Source: Callipepla californica brunnescens
Lineage: Eukaryota; Chordata; Aves; Galliformes; Odontophoridae
Reading direction: 5' to 3'
Length of the DNA stretch: 64,000 bases
Assembly: GCA_023055505.1 (NCBI GenBank)
Contig: JALIRH010000001.1
Coordinates: 91,666,530 to 91,730,529 of the forward strand
Under the pieces are notes generated by a model. That model saw only the letters and a list, made by a program, of their open reading frames with translations, had not been told where the DNA came from and ran no database searches. The translations under genes were made by a program, and so were the position numbers. This document shows positions 11,800-20,710 of this stretch, piece by piece. The number at the start of each line of letters is the position of its first letter. Within the stretch, counting starts at the first letter, position 1.

Positions 11800-12160
11800 T
11801 CTAATTATCATGTAAACTTGTTTATTCAACAGTATAAAAGCTGGACCTTCTTGCAGTGACTTTGGAGACCTCATTTACAAGTGGACACAGTGTGTAGGAC
11901 CTCCCAATAGCCAGGAAAGGCTCCCAAAATCTTCACTGCAACCAGGGCTCCCCAGTGATTGTGGATCCAGATGATGGTAAAGTATCGGGCAACTGGTGAC
12001 GTATCTCTCTTTATCACTATCCCTATCCTCATTTAGTAATGGCTAAGTGCATTGCCTTGTTCTATATTATTCTGTCTGTATCGTTTCACTTATTATCTCA
12101 ATGCTTTAAACTTCAGTAAAGAAATGTGCAGACCTTGCCCACTGGCAAAACAGTGATTTA
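11800..12160 (+). mobile_element. probable LTR fragment (edges not defined)
   Basis: A canonical TATA box (tataaaag, about 11833-11840) is followed by a GC-richer leader, then a T-rich segment and a variant poly(A) signal (cagtaaag, about 12113-12120). A further ~35 bp that could be U5 follows (gcagaccttgcccactgg). This promoter-to-poly(A) spacing of about 280 bp is typical of an avian ERV LTR and unlike the surrounding DNA. I could not find matching TG...CA ends with a target duplication, so the limits are approximate. A cryptic promoter in unique DNA is the alternative. Confidence 0.45.
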
Positions 12161-12203
12161 AGAAGTCCTCAATTTTTTGTAAAACACTGACTCATTTTTT
12201 TCC

Positions 12204-12208
12204 ACTGT
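12204..12208. repeat. left target-site duplication (actgt)
   Basis: Five bases identical to 12946-12950, directly flanking the LTR at 12209-12945. Confidence 0.85.
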
Positions 12209-12531
12209 TGTGAAAGACAGAAACTGTTTTCTTTTATTAATTGTCTCAAAGCTTGCTTCGTGAGGCCTTTCTGATGATAAGACTCTAAGTGAGAACTGCA
12301 GGTTATCTGGGTGGGTGTCACCGTGCCACAGTGCCTCTGCTTATTGTTGTGAAGATAAGCAGAAGTGGGGCCAAGCCTGTCTTTTTTGGGGTTCGGCTTG
12401 GAGAAGCTGATCACTGCAAAAGGCGATAATGCTTGTGCATGGCAATGAAGGCACCACTCCCTGCTGGCTTATCTGTTGGGCCAGGTATGTCACACTGGCA
12501 GAGAAAAAAAGAAAAAACCTGAGAAATGGAG

Positions 12532-12540
12532 GATAAAAGG
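12532..12540 (+). promoter_or_regulatory. TATA-like box of the 12209 LTR
   Basis: gataaaagg, about 320 bp into the LTR and just upstream of the CpG-rich leader. Position fits the U3/R boundary of an LTR promoter. Activity is not known. Confidence 0.5.
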
Positions 12541-12839
12541 CCTTCACTAAACTAGCGACTTTGGAGAAGAACTCCCAAAGAAAAAATCTTTGACGGAGAA
12601 CTCCCGGAGAGGAAACGGAGAATTCCCTGAGGGGGGAAACTCTGCAGACGGACCCTGAGGCCTGCTTGCTGTCATCTCCCATCCCCCGCGGTGACCAGAC
12701 GAGTTCTCGAGACTACGAACCTCGCTGGATCCACAGTGGTGATTATATCTCTCTTGCTTTCTATCAAGACTCCTTGCTTTTTATCCCTTTTCTATCGCTC
12801 ACCTTCCCTTCCCCATATCCCTAAGCAACTAGTAATTGT

Positions 12840-12845
12840 AATAAA
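12840..12845 (+). terminator. poly(A) signal AATAAA of the 12209 LTR
   Basis: AATAAA followed within 25 bp by a GT-rich stretch (ggttgggct and tgacccgttgtgt), the expected arrangement of an LTR R/U5 polyadenylation site. Inferred from sequence only. Confidence 0.6.
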
Positions 12846-12945
12846 CTGGTTGGGCTAACATTTGACCCGTTGTGTCTTAATCTCGCCATCGGGTATACAC
12901 ATAATCAGAGAACCTCGTCTCCCTCCTTTATATTGGAGCATGACA

Positions 12946-12950
12946 ACTGT
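12946..12950. repeat. right target-site duplication (actgt)
   Basis: Identical to 12204-12208, marking the integration site of the solo LTR. Confidence 0.85.
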
Positions 12951-13486
12951 AAAGATTTAGATCGACATTTCTGTATAAATCAGGTGCAAGTATTTAGGAT
13001 ACTTTCTACTTCTGCAGCTGAAGATCATCATCCACATGTTCACATGCATACACAAATGATTATTATGCCAGAACAAGCATGACTCTTGTACTTCACTGAT
13101 TAACATACTCAAGGGAAGAGTTATACAGCAGTCATTTCTGAATCAGCTGTTTAAACAAGATAAAACTACGATTTTCTCATTGCAAATGCTAATATATTTA
13201 ATGGTTAAGGATATATTATTGCCTTTTATATGCACATAAACCACATGTATGCACTGACCAAATTCCTCCTAGCTGCTCCACTTCTTTTTTTCCTCATCCA
13301 CTTTCCTTGTTGATATTATTGACAGTGAAGGCCTTATATAGCATTCATAAGAAAATATGTTTTACACATCAAAAATTTAAGGTTTATGTCATATGTCTTG
13401 ATTCCAACACAGGTACAAGGGACTAGAAAGCAAGACTAAGTTTTACTTCTTATCCATTTTTTATCACCTGTAATAAAGCTTAACAT

Positions 13487-13518
<32 letters not shown>

Positions 13519-14889
13519 CATCATGCAAATACTAATTATCCCAAACTGATCTATTTAATCTCTATGGAGTCACACAGTTCTCCAAGGAACATTCAAGTAC
13601 TGTTTTCATTTTCATTTTTTTCCTTAATTGTTATTTTTGGCTATTTAAAAATCAAAGAATGGAGTTATCATTAATCTTTTCATGAAAGAAAACACTGAAG
13701 TATTAGGATAAGAATCAAAATATTATGCTGACTGCAATTTTCTACAGTACTGCTCACTGGCAGGATTTCTACTGCTTTTTTTTTTTTTTCCCTCCATTCT
13801 CACAGTCCTTAAAGTGTCAACAACAGCTACTCTTTTCTGCTCATGACAATCAACTTTATAGTTCTACATTAGATAGAGTATTATGTGGACAGCAAAAATA
13901 GAGTTATATCTTGTTTCTCCATAAATCATTTTGAATCAGTTTCTTTATGAGGTTATTCATTACTCTTCTCCTTATTGGAAGTGTTTACGCTGTGCTCATT
14001 TTATACATATTGTTAGCACTGATATTTTATAAAGCATCATTACTGCAGAATATTGCTGTAGAAATTCAACAGATAATCGTAAGTTGCAGTTATCACCAGC
14101 ACTTAAATAAAGTAAAAAAAACCTCATTATTTCACCTTTTTTACTCAGTTGTATACATTTTCTCCGCGCATACTCCAGCAGTCTATTTCTGAATTGCAAA
14201 GTTATTGTTTTTGTTTTTACAGTAGTAAATGGTGATCTCTATAAAGTCCTAGAGACTATACTAGGGTTGCAATACCTCATGGCCTACTCTTTAAATTATA
14301 TTTTAAATTGTATAACTATGTTAAAGACCAGAATGGTTTCTAAAGAGTTTTGGAAATGTCAGTGCAATTACACACTTGAAACTGCACTCTACATATTTTT
14401 CTTTAATTTACATTATATGGGCAAATGTATTAAAGATGATAGGATAGGCTGCAGAGGTGAACAGATCAATATATCTAGGTATCAGAACTGTCTTTGGAAT
14501 CAGCAGAGAGAAAGAAGAGTATTTAAGGTGTAATAAGTAAATAGCATGGGGTGTTTATTAAGTCATCTAAAAGACTTAAAAGATTATATGACTGAACTAA
14601 CAACAATCACATGTTTCTGTTACCTAAAACAGTTTTAGTACCTGGTGACTGGGAATAGCAAATGTGATGCCTCTGTTTTAAAAACAAAAGAAAACAATAA
14701 TCTAGAAGTATCTTGAAGCCTGTAAAAATGATTTTTCTTCAGCCTAAAAAACTACAGAACACAACAAAATTGGAAGATAGCTAAAAAAAATAAAAATAAA
14801 ATCTACACAAGACTCAATATAGCTTTTTTTTTCTTTTTTTTTTAAATGAAGCCTTATTTTAAATGACTGCTTAGAGGTCTCTTCAAGAA
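12951..14889. other. unique AT-rich DNA, no gene seen
   Basis: No interspersed repeat recognised. Contains an (AG) microsatellite (listed separately), a T14 run at 13776-13789 and T-rich runs at 14825-14842. Open frames of 70-112 codons have no family motif. Confidence 0.55.
13487..13513. repeat. (AG)n microsatellite, 27 bp
   Basis: Thirteen and a half uninterrupted AG units. Confidence 0.97.
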
Positions 14890-15414
14890 CTATGTCAATA
14901 ATGAAGTTTTCCTCACCTGTTTGCTTTTGGAAGTGCTCTAGGCATTTGCAGATGTCTCTCATACCCAGAGAAGGGTTGGTACACAGCAGCAGAGGCACAG
15001 CCACTGTAGCAGTAGTTGGCAGATCTATAAAGGAGTGGTGTGGTGATGGGATCAGCACCTTCAAGGCAGCTTTGGCACTCACTGCTGCCTGGGCATGGCA
15101 TGGATCTCAGCAAAGCTGGATCTTCAGGAAGAGGTGGCTGTTGACATAGGCTAGGATGGTAGAAAAGCCTCTCTCTGGAGCACAGGACAGCAATGGCATG
15201 TCCAATGAGGGCTGGGCTCCATTTGAGATGTTGAGATATTGGATGAAGGAGGTAAAGAGTAGAGCAGGCTACATATCATGAAGGCAATGGAAGAGAAGAC
15301 TGATAGCATTGTTGTAGAAAGTCTGCAAAGGAAAGATCCAGGCACACAAAGCAAGGTAGAATGGAAAGACAGACAGCTGGTGACATTGGCTGCACAGGTA
15401 GTGGAAGTTGCTAT
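14890..15414. other. GC-richer block of unknown origin
   Basis: Base composition is clearly richer in G and C than the neighbours on both sides, and open frames occur on both strands (85 and 68 codons on +, 86-88 on -). It directly adjoins a CR1 fragment at 15415. I do not recognise a CR1, LTR or gene motif in it. A decayed repeat (an old LTR or CR1 5' region) is the most likely explanation, and an exon-like or pseudogene origin cannot be ruled out. Confidence 0.35.
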
Positions 15415-15569
15415 CAAGGAGGACAGAACTTCCAGCCCCTTTCCAGATTTGTTGCCCTTCTCTGGAAACTTTCAAGCACCTTAACATCCTTTTTATATGG
15501 TGGAGCTGAGAACTGCACACAGTGATCAAGGTGAAGCTGCACCAATGCTAATCACAATGAGAGAATCAC
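15415..15569 (-). mobile_element. CR1 LINE fragment, left part
   Basis: Minus-strand CR1 carboxy-terminal ORF2 region, recognisable from 'gcccttctctggaaactttc' at about 15449-15468 and the following 'catcctttttatatggtggagc'-type block. It stops at the LTR target site (atcac, 15565-15569) and continues on the other side of the LTR at 16085. Confidence 0.82.
15565..15569. repeat. left target-site duplication (atcac)
   Basis: Five bases identical to 16080-16084, flanking the LTR inserted in the CR1. Confidence 0.87.
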
Positions 15570-16079
15570 TGTCTTACTCCAATTAGTAGGAGGGAGAGAT
15601 TCTTTTGATATATATGTACCTGGCAGCAAGATTAAGATACAACAGGTCAAATGCTAAACCAACCAATTTATAATAAATTCCATTTGCTAGGGAGATGGGG
15701 AAGGGAAGATGGGTGATAGAAAATACATAGGAAATAAAAGCAAGAAGTCTTTGTAGAAAGCACGGGAGAGACAATCACCACCGGGATTCCAAGGTAGCTC
15801 ATAGTTCAGTTGCTGATCTCAAATAGCAATGGGTCATCACTGGAGGTTGTGTTGTTCAGTTGACAACAATGACTTATTTCCAGTGGTAGTACAAACTTAA
15901 TATATAAAGTCAAAACTAGTCAAGTCAGCTCTCTTTGGAGGGGCAGCTTCTGGTTTGTGGGTCTCAGCAGGAACTCCTTTGTTCCCATCTTCTGGGCCTT
16001 GCCAGCAGATAAGAGGGAGCAGGGAGACACCAAGTTGTGGCTTTTAGCCATGAGAAAAAAACAATTGCTGTCTTTCACA
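15570..16079 (-). mobile_element. solo LTR nested in a CR1, same family as 12209-12945
   Basis: A 510-bp element that on the minus strand starts tgtgaaagacagcaattg and ends ggagtaagaca, flanked by atcac on both sides. Its ends and its poly(A)-side half match the 12209-12945 LTR: the same CTTGCTTTCTA...CTTGCTTTT block, the same pyrimidine-rich block ending CCTTCCCCAT, the TTGACC(T/C)GTTGT block, and TCTCCCTCC near the end. It is about 230 bp shorter, mainly in the U3/leader part, and the CpG-rich leader of the other copy is absent or decayed. The poly(A) signal is degraded (ATTATAAAT where the other copy has AATAAAC). No internal retroviral genes remain. It sits inside the CR1 at 15415-16495. 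Confidence 0.88.
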
Positions 16080-16084
16080 ATCAC
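16080..16084. repeat. right target-site duplication (atcac)
   Basis: Identical to 15565-15569. The CR1 text rejoins as gagaatcac|ctcattt once the LTR and one copy of the duplication are removed. Confidence 0.87.
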
Positions 16085-16495
16085 CTCATTTGACTGACAC
16101 ATGAATGGTGTATTTAATGCATTCTAAAACACAATATGCCCTCTTGGACATACTGCTGACTCATACTGGTGCTGCTCTCACCATCACCCCTGTATCCCAT
16201 TCTGCTGAGCTGCTGTCCATCCACTTGTCTCCCAGTCTGTACCTGTGTCTGTACCAGGTGCAGAACCTGGCATTTACCCTTGTTGAGTTCCATTACACTG
16301 CTGATTGTACAGGGCTCTAATCTACCTAGATTTTTCTGAAAGATCTCTTGTCCATTCAGAGTCAACCTCTCAGTTTACTATCATCAGTGAACTTGTTAAG
16401 GATGCATTCAAATCCTGCATCTGGACCACTGATAAAAAATGTCAATCATGGCCCAAGCATTTAGCCCTGGGGAACATCACTCGTGACTAGTTGCT
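16085..16495 (-). mobile_element. CR1 LINE fragment, right part
   Basis: Continuation of the CR1 at 15415-15569. The minus strand covers ORF2 downstream of the RT core. Landmarks on the + strand are 'gccctcttggacatactgct' (about 16138), 'gtgcagaacctggcatttac' (about 16258) and 'gccctggggaacatcactcg' (about 16464). The last is the highly conserved CR1 block around the RT C-box region. It ends near 16495 without recognisable continuation. Numerous changes make it an old copy. Confidence 0.85.
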
Positions 16496-16947
16496 GCATT
16501 TGTAAAAAGATAAAGTGTTCACTTAGTGGAATGAAGCACAAATCTGTAGAGGAACTTGGCATACAGTGCTCTGAATGCGTGGATGTAAAAAGGAGATTTC
16601 ACCAGTTAATGGAAATTAATGGGTATTGACTACACAAAAAACACCATGAACATTAAGGGAATAACTTCTTACACTTTTCAGGCATCAATTCTAGCTAACT
16701 TCAAAGAACTTCAAGTCTGACCCAGTATATCCATATTGAATTTTATGACACTGTTCATCAGTGTGTCAAAATAGAGCTGAAGCTTCCTTCAAGGTGTGCT
16801 TAACTAGTGTTCTACAAATCCCTCATAAGACAAGAAGAAAAAAAAAAGTACATCAGTAAAATGCAAATGCTATGTTTACCTTTGTTTACATGTTTCACCA
16901 CAGTATATGAGTAGGGAAGCTTTTAGATGTGTTTTTCCTTCTGGACT
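16496..16947. other. unique AT-rich DNA, no gene seen
   Basis: No recognised repeat and no coding signal. Confidence 0.55.
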
Positions 16948-17112
16948 ACAGAATCACAGAGTTGTAGGGGGTGGAAGGGACCTATAGAGATCTGCCAAAG
17001 CAGTTCCCTAGCCCAGGTTGCACAGGTAGGCATCCAGGTGGGTCTTGAATGTCTCCAGAGAAGGAGATTCCACCACCTCTCTGTGCAGTCTGTGCCAGTG
17101 CTCCATCACCTT
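16948..17112 (-). mobile_element. CR1 LINE 3' end, short
   Basis: Inverted CR1 3' terminus: acagaatcacagagttgtag at the left edge, then the 3' UTR and the last ORF2 codons (corresponding to SLETFKTHLDAY-type text on the minus strand), cut at about 17112. It abuts an LTR tail and then a CR1 ORF1 block, so it may be the 3' end of the same inverted CR1 as 17222-17985 after deletion of ORF2, or a separate insertion. Confidence 0.85.
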
Positions 17113-17117
17113 CTCCC

Positions 17118-17221
17118 TACCCACTTCCTTCTCCCCCTTCCCCTTTCCTGGGGCATGGGTTCATGAGTCCCCTGCCGCATTAGTACAGAACAGGGCTGAA
17201 GTGGCCTGTAAACCATTGACA
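17118..17221 (+). mobile_element. LTR 3' tail fragment
   Basis: Resembles the last ~100 bp of the solo LTR at 9101-9663: the pyrimidine-rich stretch, 'cctttcctggggcatgggt' (17145-17163), and the terminal 'taaaccattgaca' (about 17209-17221, against taaaccgttgaca at 9651-9663). Only the U5-side end is present. The left boundary has been lost at the junction with the CR1 3' end. Confidence 0.6.
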
Positions 17222-17830
17222 CCTCTCAATGAGCCCTGCAAGTTCTTGGGCTAAGATCCATTTCCCTCTTAGAGATAAGTGACATCCATCTGCAGCCATT
17301 AGACCAGGTGCCAAGTAAAACACCCAATGGTCGAAAAACCCGAAGTGCCTCTGGTGTCACCAGCCTCTCAGCCACTTATTTATCACCTGGGTTTTCCTAT
17401 CCCTCTCTGTGTCCCTCACTGCCCCAGAAGGGATAGAAGAAAATATCAGTTATGCTCCCAGTCCTTCAACCAACGGCCCTAAAGCCATGAAGGTTTTTTG
17501 GTTTTTTTTTGATAATTCACAGGCTTCTCTGAGCTACTTCATTGTTGCCTGCCTGAACTATCAGTAATGGGTACTAATCAGAGGAGTGAACCAGATCTGA
17601 GAGTTTTCTAGTTAGGTCTTTGACCTCCATCCCAGGGAGGTGGCACACCTCCCTGTGAGATGGGGGCCTTCCACTCTCACAAGGAGGGAATCACCTACAA
17701 CATTAACCCCTCTGTCTTTCTTGGCAGAGGCAGTCTGGAGACAAAGAATTGACCACCTTGCCTTGGCAAGCCTTCCCATACGTCCTCATTCACCTCCCCT
17801 TCAATTTCCACCATCCCGGGTCTATTAATC
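17222..17830 (-). pseudogene. CR1 ORF1 remnant with GDSL (SGNH-type) esterase motifs
   Basis: On the minus strand, in order, it reads VVGDSLLVRVEGP (GDSL codons at 17681-17692), a middle part with 'LIVQAG'-like text broken by stops (about 17545-17600), KWLRGW-like text (about 17350-17370), then FFDHW, LAPGLMAADGCHLSLRGK (DGCH at 17279-17290) and AQELAGLIE up to 17222. GDSL and DxxH are the nucleophile and Asp/His blocks of SGNH hydrolases, known in the carboxy-terminal part of CR1 ORF1 proteins. Stops between blocks mean it is not functional. The corresponding protein is thought to bind RNA and act with ORF2 in retrotransposition. Confidence 0.75.
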
Positions 17831-17985
17831 AGTGGTACCTGTCTTCCAACTCTCCCTGTCTCTCAGGTCCCCCCTCTCTGCCTGATAGTGATGGGGCGTG
17901 GGATCCATCACTTTCTGGGGAGTGTCTCCCTTGCACCTTTCTCTCTGGCATGCCTCTCCACCTCCTCCCTGAGCTCTGATAAAGG
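17222..17985 (-). mobile_element. CR1 LINE, ORF1 region
   Basis: Inverted 5' part of a CR1. Its right-hand limit near 17985 is approximate. It belongs to the first open reading frame rather than the more usual 3' end, which makes it unusual, because most CR1 copies are 5'-truncated. The coding remnant is described separately. The left end is cut at the LTR tail (17221). Confidence 0.75.
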
Positions 17986-18092
17986 GTATATTTAGTAACA
18001 TTTCAGAAGAAAAGGAAACTTTAAAAGGATGTCATGTTTAACTGACTTCCTGAGAAAGGAAGGAAGGCAAACTACAATAACGTATTTTATTG

Positions 18093-18110
18093 TTGATTGA
18101 TTGATTGATT
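18093..18110. repeat. (TTGA)n microsatellite
   Basis: Four and a half TTGA units, uninterrupted. Confidence 0.9.
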
Positions 18111-18175
18111 GTCTTTGCACCATGCACTGTTACACTGGAAGTTAACAGTGGAATGAAATAATACTTGAGTTCTTA

Positions 18176-18215
18176 GATGCCTTAGGATATCCAAGGATGC
18201 CGTAGGATAACCGAG
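18176..18215. repeat. tandem duplication, 2 x 20 bp
   Basis: 18176-18195 and 18196-18215 agree at 17 of 20 positions (gatgccttaggatatccaag against gatgccgtaggataaccgag). Confidence 0.85.
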
Positions 18216-19084
18216 ACATTTGCGCTGGTCTGGCAGACATGTCATGGAATTTGTGATTGACCTATGAACTTCTGTTGTGGTAGCTACAGGCTAGGCATTT
18301 CAGATTGCACAATGCATTTATACACACTGAAATGAATTCTAGGGACAATATGCTCAACTCACCTTCACCTGACTCCTTTCAACTGAATCCTGCCCGTTGT
18401 AGCTGAGAAAAATATTTCACTGAGTTTTTATGGGTACATACAAAAACTTGTAGGGCTGATATTTGAATCTAGAGGTGAATTCCTCTATTGTTTCTATACA
18501 GTCTGAATAATTAGTGAAAAACTAGCTTTTCTTTCATTAGAATACTTACTTTTTGCTAACCACTTTTTTGATTCCTTTTGGCTACCTAGATTTCTATAGA
18601 AATTAAAAAAAAATGTATCATTCTAGGAAAATTGAAATTTCTCCAATCATTGTTTATGTTGAATAAGTGATAAAGTTTGTGATGCCTTGATTCCTTCTTT
18701 TTGCAATATCACCACACAATTTATATTTGAAATAGTGCATACAACTGCAGTTCTTTACATATTCAAAAGCAACATTTCTTTTATTAATCCTTAACCTTCT
18801 GTATCAAAGGAAAAGTTTTGAAACTTCTGAAACTGTGAAGCTTGTCTCTATGGTTTCCCTCTTTTTTTTTTCCAGTTTCATTTGGTTTCATTTCTTTTCA
18901 TTTTCTTTTCATGGTTTCATTTATTTTCCCACAGTAAGAAAGGAGCTGTCATTAAGCTCTGCTAATAGAGCACAGCTATGATCCTGTTCCTTGTGTGATT
19001 CTTTTTGCAGTACTAACTGAATTGCTATATTTCAGTTTAGTGAACTCCTTATCTTAATAACTGAATAATTACTTACTTTCTTTA

Positions 19085-20540
19085 TTTCATGAGTAAAACA
19101 CATTCTTTTCTTTATCGGATACTGAAACACTGAAACCCTTCTTCTCCGTCGGGCTCAGAACTGTGTCTATAGAATTCTTGGGTATTTTTTATCATCTTAT
19201 TCAACTTATTCAATTTCTCATCCTAAAAGCTGTCTTCCATGTTTGTCTTTGATTCTAAGATTTCTTCTCCTAGTGATTTTTTCCTCCTGCAACCTCCTGG
19301 TACAGATTTTCCTTATTGAAACTGATGCAACTATAGCGTTCTTAAGTGTTTAGAATTTTATAATTGCTGCCTCAACTAAGATTTCCTGCCTGGCCATAAG
19401 CAATCTACTAAATTTATTCCAAACAAGCCTTAATTTATCTAATTGGAGTAACTACACCCAAAGTTCAACAACAGCTTAAAATTTTTAACTTCTTGTCAAC
19501 TGAAAAGTATGTTGTGGTTGCTGAGGCATTCAAATTCATACCCTGACACATGTTTTTGCTGTGTTACTAATTTTATTTTAAATAAATATAGCAGACCATG
19601 AGCTTGAAGTAGCTGGTATTTATTTCCTTCTGGAAACCCTGGGTTCAGTGTAGCAACTTCTGGAGAAAGACAAAGAGATGGAATGAACAACTTCGTTAAT
19701 TGCATGAAGAACAAGAGTAGGCCTATAGTTATTGCCAACTTTTTGGAAAATATTTAGATCTTGTTTTAATTTCTTTTGTGAATTTTTCAGCTCACGTTAA
19801 TCTTCCTTCAGATTTTCTAAAACATGTTTGAGTTCTCCATTCACCATTTCTGTTTGGTTTTAGTTTGGAAATGTACTAACTTGTGCACTATCTCCACGGA
19901 AACTGATTCCTACAATTGTTGTTAGTATTGCCCTTTTTGACTGACTTGATTAGCCAACGTTTATGGACATTCAGGGTCAAACAGTCATTATGCAAACTTG
20001 CTCATTGACTAAAAACATGCAGAGCTCTTGTTCATTGGACACAAAAGGACTCAAGGGAAACAGTTTCTCTACATAGTTAAACATCTTTTAGACAAAGCTT
20101 GGTCTAAAATCTTTCTTCATTAGCTTTCTCTTTGTTATTTTGCCTTCGTTACTTTGTTTCTTTGCCTTTTCTGGCATTTTCTCCAGTACTTCTACTCTTT
20201 CCTGGAAAACACAAAACTCCCCAAGACGTGTCCAAAGAAAATTTTCTTCCATCTTTGCCAGCATATGCCTTTATTCAGGAAGTAACTCTACCCTCAGTTT
20301 AAGGGAGAGGATGCAATTATTTCAGTCAACTGGCTCTTCTGAAGTCCTTCCAGCTCTATCAAATGAGGGATAAGTTTTATATTTCCAGAATTATCTTTCA
20401 AAAAATTTCCAGTGTGAGGGTGAATCTTTTTTATATTAGTTCCAGGAGTCATGGAATCACATCCATTTCTAAGATGGTTTAAATGATGATGTTGCAGATG
20501 TTGAAAAAAGCAAGTTTTTATGTATCTGTACTGATATTTT
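19085..20540 (-). pseudogene. coiled-coil-like coding remnant, possible processed pseudogene
   Basis: I do not recognise the gene. Read 20540 to 19085 on the minus strand, long stretches look coding but are split by stops and frame changes. One frame is open for about 75 codons from about 20540 to 20310 (includes NIKKIHPHTGNFLKDNSGN and ELEGLQKSQLTEII). The next block at about 20265-20113 carries RLGEFCVFQERVEVLEKM. A third at about 19860-19600 reads ELKHVLENLKED, a stop, then RELKNSQKKLKQDLNIFQK. A fourth at about 19285-19110 reads SLGEEILESKTNMEDSF, a stop, then EKLNKLNKMIKNTQEFY. The Glu/Lys/Leu-rich blocks suggest a coiled coil. The dispersed breaks point to a dead copy. Alternatives are an old transposon ORF or chance in AT-rich DNA. 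Confidence 0.4.
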
Positions 20541-20599
20541 GATGTGTCTTATGACATACCCATTTTCCTACTATTCAGCAACACTTGTGGCTTTTTTTT

Positions 20600-20710
20600 C
20601 CTCCCTGCCTTCTGGGGTGGTGAGGGATACAGAGCTGTCTAGGAAAATTCAGGCTATGAATAAGTGGCTGAAAGGCTGGTGCCACCACAGGAACTTTGGT
20701 GGTAATTCAT
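20600..20710 (+). mobile_element. CR1 ORF1 fragment
   Basis: Short piece whose text (cttctggggtggtgagggat, then a segment encoding MNKWLKGWCHHRNFGG at about 20656-20703) corresponds to the CR1 ORF1 block also present inverted at about 17330-17430. No adjoining CR1 sequence is recognisable, so the edges are approximate. Confidence 0.65.

Larger units (their letters stand above)
12209..12945 (+). mobile_element. solo LTR of an avian ERV, perfect 5-bp target duplication
   Basis: A 737-bp element starting tgtgaaagacag and ending gagcatgaca, flanked on both sides by actgt. U3 carries a TATA-like gataaaagg at 12532-12540. A CpG-rich leader follows at 12570-12720, then a pyrimidine-rich stretch and the poly(A) signal AATAAA at 12840-12845, so transcription would run on the + strand. 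A 5-bp duplication is compatible with ERVL-like or some ERV1-like elements. No internal genes remain. The terminal blocks match the LTR at 15570-16079, which lies on the opposite strand with its own duplication. The retained CpGs and perfect duplication suggest a fairly young insertion. Confidence 0.87.
17986..19084. other. unique AT-rich DNA with small tandem repeats
   Basis: No gene. Holds a (TTGA)n run, a 2 x 20-bp duplication (both listed separately), and a run of TTTCAT-containing units at about 18874-18925. Confidence 0.55.
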
